Shown here: piece by piece, positions 59,796 through 64,000 of the stretch
Layout of the letters: each line of letters begins with the position of its first letter
Position numbering within the stretch: position 1 is the stretch's first letter
Assembly (NCBI GenBank): GCA_021604865.1
Contig: BQJU01000014.1
Span: 1-64,000 of the forward strand
Length of the DNA stretch: 64,000 bases
Direction: 5' to 3'
From: Saprospiraceae bacterium
GTDB lineage: Bacteria; Bacteroidota; Bacteroidia; Chitinophagales; Saprospiraceae
Notes under the pieces: model-generated
The model's database searches: none
The model's input: only the letters and a program-made list of their open reading frames with translations
What the model was told of the DNA's origin: nothing
Translations under genes and position numbers: made by a program

Positions 59796-60878
59796 TTAAG
59801 CATTCCGACCAATACAATTCAAATCTTCAAAGGCAACTTTCAATCTTTCCACAAAAGTACCTTCACCTGCCCGTAGCCATTGGCGTGGGTCGTAGTGTTT
59901 TTTGTTTGGTTTATCATCTCCATCAGGATTGCCAATCTGGGTTTGCAGGTAATCGCGTTTGCCCTCGTAGTAATTTTTTACGCCATCCCAGAATGCCCAT
60001 TGCATATCTGTATCAATGTTCATTTTTACTGCCCCATATTCTATTGCTTCCCGGATTTCTTCTCTTGAAGATCCAGAACCACCATGGAAAACAAAATTGA
60101 TCGGATTGTCTGCGGTTTTGAATTTTTCCTTTACAAATTCCTGAGAATTTTTCAGGATAATCGGCTTCAACTCCACATTACCTGGCTTGTACACCCCATG
60201 CACATTACCAAAAGCGGCAGCGATCGTAAATCGATTGCTAACTTTGCTCAACTCCTCGTAGGCGTGGGCTACCTCTTCCGGTTGGGTGTATAGTCGGGAA
60301 CTGTCTATATCTGTATTATCTACACCATCTTCCTCACCGCCGGTAACCCCAAGTTCGATTTCCAGGGTCATGCCAATTTTATCGATACGTTCCAGGAATT
60401 TCACGCAAGTTTCTACATTCTCATTTAGAGGCTCTTCCGATAAATCAATCATGTGAGAGCTGTATAAAGGATAACCACGAGATTCAAAAAATCTTTCTCC
60501 TGCATTAGCCAATCCTTCGATCCAGGGGAGGATATTTCTAGCACAGTGGTCAGTATGCATGATGACTGTCACACCGTATGCCTTGGCCATAGCATGTACA
60601 TGCATCGCTCCGGAAATACCACCAAGAATTGCTGCTTGTTGGTTTTCATTAGATAAGCCTTTGCCTGCAAAAAAGCTGGCGCCACCATTAGAAAACTGAA
60701 TAATAACCGGTGAATTAACGGCTTTGGCAGTTTCTAAAACAGCATTAATTGAATTGGTCCCGATCACGTTTACAGCAGGAAGGGCAAAATTATGCTCATT
60801 GGCATAATTGAGTAGCTCGGTTACTTCATCGCCATGTAATACTCCTGGACGAAATCTGGTTTTTGTAGCGGTTGACAT
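59796..60878 (-). CDS. fbaA: Class II fructose-bisphosphate aldolase
   Basis: A 360-residue zinc aldolase that splits fructose-1,6-bisphosphate in glycolysis and reverses it in gluconeogenesis. The metal/catalytic core MHTDHCAR (Asp110, His111), the family run LPAVNVIGTNSINAVLETA, FSNGGASFFAGKG, LEIELGVTGGEEDGVDN, HGGSGSSREEI (phosphate loop) and VKMNIDTDMQ are all present. This is the FbaA (class IIA) group by length. ATG 60878 gives MSTATKTRF; a longer TTG frame adds three residues. Single gene, ended by a hairpin terminator. Confidence 0.97.
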   Translation of the reverse strand: MSTATKTRFRPGVLHGDEVTELLNYANEHNFALPAVNVIGTNSINAVLETAKAVNSPVIIQFSNGGASFFAGKGLSNENQQAAILGGISGAMHVHAMAKAYGVTVIMHTDHCARNILPWIEGLANAGERFFESRGYPLYSSHMIDLSEEPLNENVETCVKFLERIDKIGMTLEIELGVTGGEEDGVDNTDIDSSRLYTQPEEVAHAYEELSKVSNRFTIAAAFGNVHGVYKPGNVELKPIILKNSQEFVKEKFKTADNPINFVFHGGSGSSREEIREAIEYGAVKMNIDTDMQWAFWDGVKNYYEGKRDYLQTQIGNPDGDDKPNKKHYDPRQWLRAGEGTFVERLKVAFEDLNCIGRNA

Positions 60879-61015
60879 ATATAGCAATTTTATGATTTAA
60901 AGAGTAGATTCACCATGGAACTAGTGCGGTTAGACCGAAATAATTGACCCTTTTGCCTGCTCTTTTATCGGCTAATTGTTCGTATTAAAGTGTCAGTTAC
61001 TTCAGACGGCTTCCA

Positions 61016-61960
61016 CTAGACAATGCCTTTTTCAACCAAATATCGCTCAGCATCCAAGGCGGCCATACATCCCGTTCCCGCAGCAGTGACTGCCTGACGG
61101 TAAACATTATCTTGTGCATCTCCACTGGCAAAAACGCCTTCAATATTGGTTTTTGTCGTTCCTGGCGCAGGTGTAATATAACCTGTTTGATCCATATCTA
61201 ACCAACCTTTGAAAATTTCGGTATTAGGTTGGTGACCAATGGCGACAAAAAAGCCTTTGACTGGTATTTCGCTTGTTTCCTTAGTCTTGTTATTGATTAC
61301 ACGAATACCTTCTACCTCGTCTTCTCCCAAAACTTCCAGGGTTTCGGTATTCCAATGTACGATTATATTTTCCGTATTAAATACTCTTTCCTGCATAATC
61401 TTTGAGGCCCGAAACTCGTCACGGCGCACCAAAAGGTGGACTTTGGGGCAAAGCTTTGCAAGATAAGTGGCTTCTTCAGCAGCGGTATCTCCACCACCAA
61501 CAACAGCTACCTCCTGACCACGGAAGAAAAACCCGTCACATACGGCACAGGCAGATACCCCTTTATTGGCCAATCGTTCTTCTGATTCCAGACCCAACCA
61601 CTTGGCTGTGGCACCCGTAGCAATTACAATTGTATCTGCTTGGATTTCTGTACCACTCTCAGTCCATGCTTTGTGGACCGGACCGGTAAGGTCTACTTTT
61701 GAGATCAGCTCATAACGAACATCCGTACCAAACCGTTCGGCTTGTTTGCGAAAATGCTCCATCATCTCAGGCCCCATGATTCCATCCGTATAACCGGGGT
61801 AATTTTCCACATCAGTGGTGATTGTCAATTGTCCGCCAGGCTGTTCGCCGGTATATAAAACCGGATTGAGATTTGCTCGCGCTGCATATATCGCTGCTGT
61901 ATAACCAGCTGGACCTGATCCGATAATCAGGCACCGTACATGTTCCATTCCTTCTGCCAT
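61016..61960 (-). CDS. trxB: Thioredoxin-disulfide reductase
   Basis: A 314-residue flavoprotein that reduces thioredoxin with NADPH. The FAD motif LIIGSGPAGYTAAIYAARAN, PGGQLTITTDVENYPG, the redox cysteines ACAVCDG (Cys138, Cys141), the NADPH motif VAVVGGGDTAAEEATYLA, and the C-terminal GVFASGDAQDNVYRQAVTAAGTG (split by its glycines) match the low-molecular-weight TrxB. Length is typical. A promoter element precedes it by about 29 bases. No thioredoxin gene lies nearby. Confidence 0.97.
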   Translation of the reverse strand: MAEGMEHVRCLIIGSGPAGYTAAIYAARANLNPVLYTGEQPGGQLTITTDVENYPGYTDGIMGPEMMEHFRKQAERFGTDVRYELISKVDLTGPVHKAWTESGTEIQADTIVIATGATAKWLGLESEERLANKGVSACAVCDGFFFRGQEVAVVGGGDTAAEEATYLAKLCPKVHLLVRRDEFRASKIMQERVFNTENIIVHWNTETLEVLGEDEVEGIRVINNKTKETSEIPVKGFFVAIGHQPNTEIFKGWLDMDQTGYITPAPGTTKTNIEGVFASGDAQDNVYRQAVTAAGTGCMAALDAERYLVEKGIV

Positions 61961-61988
61961 TATTCCTAGTTGTTTCTTTTATTTGTCG

Positions 61989-61996
61989 CAAAAATA
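61989..61996 (-). promoter_or_regulatory. Probable -7 element TATTTTTG of trxB
   Basis: On the - strand, TATTTTTG lies 28 bases ahead of the trxB ATG (61960). The upstream TTG is not clear. Confidence 0.35.
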
Positions 61997-62257
61997 ATAA
62001 TTACTTTGACTTAGAGTTTGTTTGGAGCTCACCAATTGGCTCGCCAAGGGATAAACTTATTCCACTTATGACCCCAAAGACCTAATACCAAACATGTTTT
62101 AAACAAACATTTATCTATAGGTGAAAGTTGAATGACGATGTCAACCCATTTTAGTTTGTGAAAACCATGCACTCGTCGAAGTATTTTGGAATTCTTGTAA
62201 TAAATGTATAGTTTGTATCGGTTTGATACGTTTATTAGGTAATTAATATCCTAAACT

Positions 62258-63778
62258 ATGATTGCTACTTTTTTCTATCCTGTCGGTTTTATGTTGGCTA
62301 CTTTAGGCCTTGTATTTTGGTTCTTTGTCGGGGATTCTGCCAAAGCCAAAATTTTTAAATCCCTACTTTTTGGTGGTATTGGCCTTTATCTGGTTGGCGT
62401 GTTGTTTGCGGGAATCGGTTTTTCCGACAAATTGGGGATCATGTTTCGGGATTTGATGGTTATTGGTGTGACTGGGATGGTGTTTCAGTTTTTGGCTGGA
62501 CGCAAATCTGCTTTTCTGACAGGCGTCGCCGTTTTATTAATCGGACTGTTATGGTACAATAAAAATGTATTGCGCCAGTCATTGATCGCTTCGTCGGATA
62601 TAGAATTGGCATCAGAGGGGGAACTACTAGTTGAACTTAAAGAAGGGACGTCCATAACGGCCTTGCAAAATATTCTTAATCAATATAACCTCAAGGCTGA
62701 ACGGGCCTTTTTTCCGGAAGATGCAATTTCAACGGACCTGGATGATTATTACTTGATTGATATCCCGGAAAACCAGCGGCGCCATCTAGCAGCTATCAAA
62801 GCGGCTATTAATGCATCGAATCAAATCGACTGGCTGGAAGAGAATGAAACGATCCTCGTTGCTCCATTGCCTGGCAGGAAATTACCTGAGATAAATAAAA
62901 AATTTGGCCTAAATGACCCTGGATTGGAAAATTTATGGGGTTTTCAGGCCATGGAAATGGATCGCCTATATGACTTCCTGGATGAACAAAATATTAAACC
63001 TAAAAAGCAAGCGTTAATTGCCATTTTGGATACTGGCGTTGATGCGGAACACGAAGACTTGAAAGCCAACTTTAAATCTATTGATGCTTCGGCCAATTCT
63101 GATCCTATGGGACACGGAACCCATTGTGCAGGAATCGCAGGCGCCGTATCCAATAATGGGATAGGGGTGGCTTCTTTTTCAAGGACGAATAAGTATACCC
63201 AGATCACCAGTGTCAGAGTACTCAACAATTACGGCATGGGTACCCAGCAAACGATTATAAAAGGGATACTCAAAGCTGCCGATCAGGGTGCTGATGTTAT
63301 TTCCCTTTCTCTGGGCGGCCGATCTAATCAAAGCAGACAGGAGGCTTATCGAAAAGCGGTAAAATACGCCAATAAAAAAGGAGCGATTGTTGTTGCTGCT
63401 GCGGGTAATGCCAATCGGAATGCAAAGGAATTTGCTCCCGTAAACGCCCAAGGTGTTATTGGAGTCAGTGCAGTGGACGATAAGCTACAGAGAGCCGTTT
63501 TTTCAAATTATGTAAATGATCTGGAATTGGGTATTGCTGCACCAGGAGTCAACATTTTCTCAACAATTCCCGAAAGTAAATATGCTTCATTCAACGGAAC
63601 GTCTATGGCTACTCCATACGCTGCCGGACTGTTGGGACTGATGAAAAGTATCCGTCCGGAAATCACTACCCGGGAAGCCTACAGGCTTATTCAGGAAAAT
63701 GGCAAAAAAACGACCAACCCGAAGGAGACTGGCGCCTTTATTTTTCCTGTTGAAACGATCCGGGCTTTAGTGAAATGA
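62258..63778 (+). CDS. Membrane-anchored subtilisin-like serine peptidase (S8)
   Basis: A 506-residue protease unlike the secreted one at 50.4 kb: residues 1-100 form about four hydrophobic spans (FYPVGFMLATLGLVFWFFV, SLLFGGIGLYLVGVLFAGI, DLMVIGVTGMVFQFLA, AFLTGVAVLLIGLLWY), with no cleavable signal. A propeptide-like domain follows (115-205). The catalytic triad is Asp258 in AILDTGVDAEH, His286 in GHGTHCAGIAG and Ser449 in NGTSMATPYAAG, with oxyanion Asn384 in AAGNANRN. It is probably an inner-membrane protease with its active domain on one side, of the intact-triad class. Preceded by a 297-base gap without another gene. Confidence 0.9.
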   Translation: MIATFFYPVGFMLATLGLVFWFFVGDSAKAKIFKSLLFGGIGLYLVGVLFAGIGFSDKLGIMFRDLMVIGVTGMVFQFLAGRKSAFLTGVAVLLIGLLWYNKNVLRQSLIASSDIELASEGELLVELKEGTSITALQNILNQYNLKAERAFFPEDAISTDLDDYYLIDIPENQRRHLAAIKAAINASNQIDWLEENETILVAPLPGRKLPEINKKFGLNDPGLENLWGFQAMEMDRLYDFLDEQNIKPKKQALIAILDTGVDAEHEDLKANFKSIDASANSDPMGHGTHCAGIAGAVSNNGIGVASFSRTNKYTQITSVRVLNNYGMGTQQTIIKGILKAADQGADVISLSLGGRSNQSRQEAYRKAVKYANKKGAIVVAAAGNANRNAKEFAPVNAQGVIGVSAVDDKLQRAVFSNYVNDLELGIAAPGVNIFSTIPESKYASFNGTSMATPYAAGLLGLMKSIRPEITTREAYRLIQENGKKTTNPKETGAFIFPVETIRALVK

Positions 63779-63821
63779 TCAAGTTTGGTTTTAGGTGCAC
63801 AAATAGCCTATAACCTATTTC

Positions 63822-64000
63822 TTATCCCTCCGGGAGCAATACAAATTTCATGAAATTTCCATCATCAAAGTAATGATTGGCGGCTTCCTGAATCATGCCG
63901 GGTGTTAAGGCGTCAATTTTGGTTTGCAGGGCTTCAATTTTGATGCCCTCCAGAGGCAAACCGTATTGGTAGCGATAACTCAATTGCCCCAGCCAGTAGT
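63822..64000 (-). CDS. C-terminal fragment of an M16-family zinc peptidase
   Basis: The frame enters from the right edge and ends at TAA (complement of 63822-63824). The 58 visible residues include YWLGQLSYRYQYG, ALTPGMIQEAANHYFD and the end FMKFVLLPEG, typical of the C-terminal non-catalytic domain of pitrilysin/insulinase-like peptidases in Bacteroidota (usually about 940 residues). The HxxEH zinc site is outside the window. It is convergent with the S8 peptidase gene, with 43 bases between the stops. Confidence 0.65.
   Translation of the reverse strand, partial: YWLGQLSYRYQYGLPLEGIKIEALQTKIDALTPGMIQEAANHYFDDGNFMKFVLLPEG

Noticed and set aside
1-64000. CRISPR array, tRNA or rRNA genes, insertion sequences, prophage
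   Set aside because: No regularly spaced repeats, tRNA-like clover-leaf regions with CCA or conserved loops, rRNA stretches or transposase genes were seen.

Overview
The window looks like chromosomal DNA from a member of the Bacteroidota, most likely in or near the Saprospiria/Lewinella-type lineages; that placement is an inference from gene content and promoters. Supporting signs are Bacteroidota-type promoters (TTG, about 18-21 bases, TAnnTTTG) before several genes, an absence of clear Shine-Dalgarno sequences, a YajC/YbbR pair, lipoproteins with short lipoboxes, a C39-type ABC exporter, and a gamma-alpha fused 2-oxoacid:ferredoxin oxidoreductase. Genes are dense, with about 45 protein genes on both strands, many overlapping by 4-44 bases. 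I see no rRNA, tRNA, CRISPR array, insertion sequence or prophage.

Layout. 1-7.9 kb: the tail of a caspase-like peptidase with an EF-hand, an orphan TRAP-type binding protein, a radical SAM protein, a small HELGH metallopeptidase, a GH3-family enzyme, CorA, an MscS channel and glucokinase. 8-16 kb: two convergent pairs. One is a secreted dikinase-like protein with a beta-lactamase-fold protein. The other is a second beta-lactamase-fold protein with an ATP/ADP-translocase-like carrier fused to HEAT repeats. 16.2-18.4 kb: a patatin-like phospholipase with an outer-membrane barrel. 18.4-23.1 kb: a three-gene 2-oxoacid:ferredoxin oxidoreductase operon. 23.2-25.5 kb: a beta-helix protein paired with a diheme cytochrome. 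25.5-32.8 kb: guaA, a binding-protein-like lipoprotein, a TrmH-type methyltransferase and smc. 32.8-43.9 kb: a large AsmA-like protein, ribonuclease D, a double ABC ATPase, a small membrane protein, an MBL hydrolase, fmt, a SPOR-like protein, a monoglyceride-lipase-like hydrolase and a glycosyltransferase. 44.2-49.2 kb: a C39 peptidase/ABC exporter with its HlyD partner, a strong terminator, then dihydrolipoyl dehydrogenase. 49.8-55.6 kb (minus strand): aroK, an unusual Clp-like AAA+ protein, a secreted subtilase and a lipoprotein. 55.7-64 kb: a DUF1573 lipoprotein, yajC, a YbbR-like gene, dnaG, class II aldolase, thioredoxin reductase, a membrane-anchored subtilase and the tail of an M16 peptidase.

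The two places most worth a second look are these. First, the Clp-like protein at 51791-55051 has a degenerate first AAA+ module, an intact second one, and a C-terminal region that reads like the PCRF domain of release factor 2 without its GGQ domain. Second, the 8-16 kb cluster puts a glucan-water-dikinase-like enzyme with a signal peptide beside a nucleotide-carrier-like protein and two SxxK serine enzymes, which raises the question of nucleotide-dependent chemistry outside the inner membrane.

All calls come from reading the sequence and from knowledge of protein families; no database search was run.
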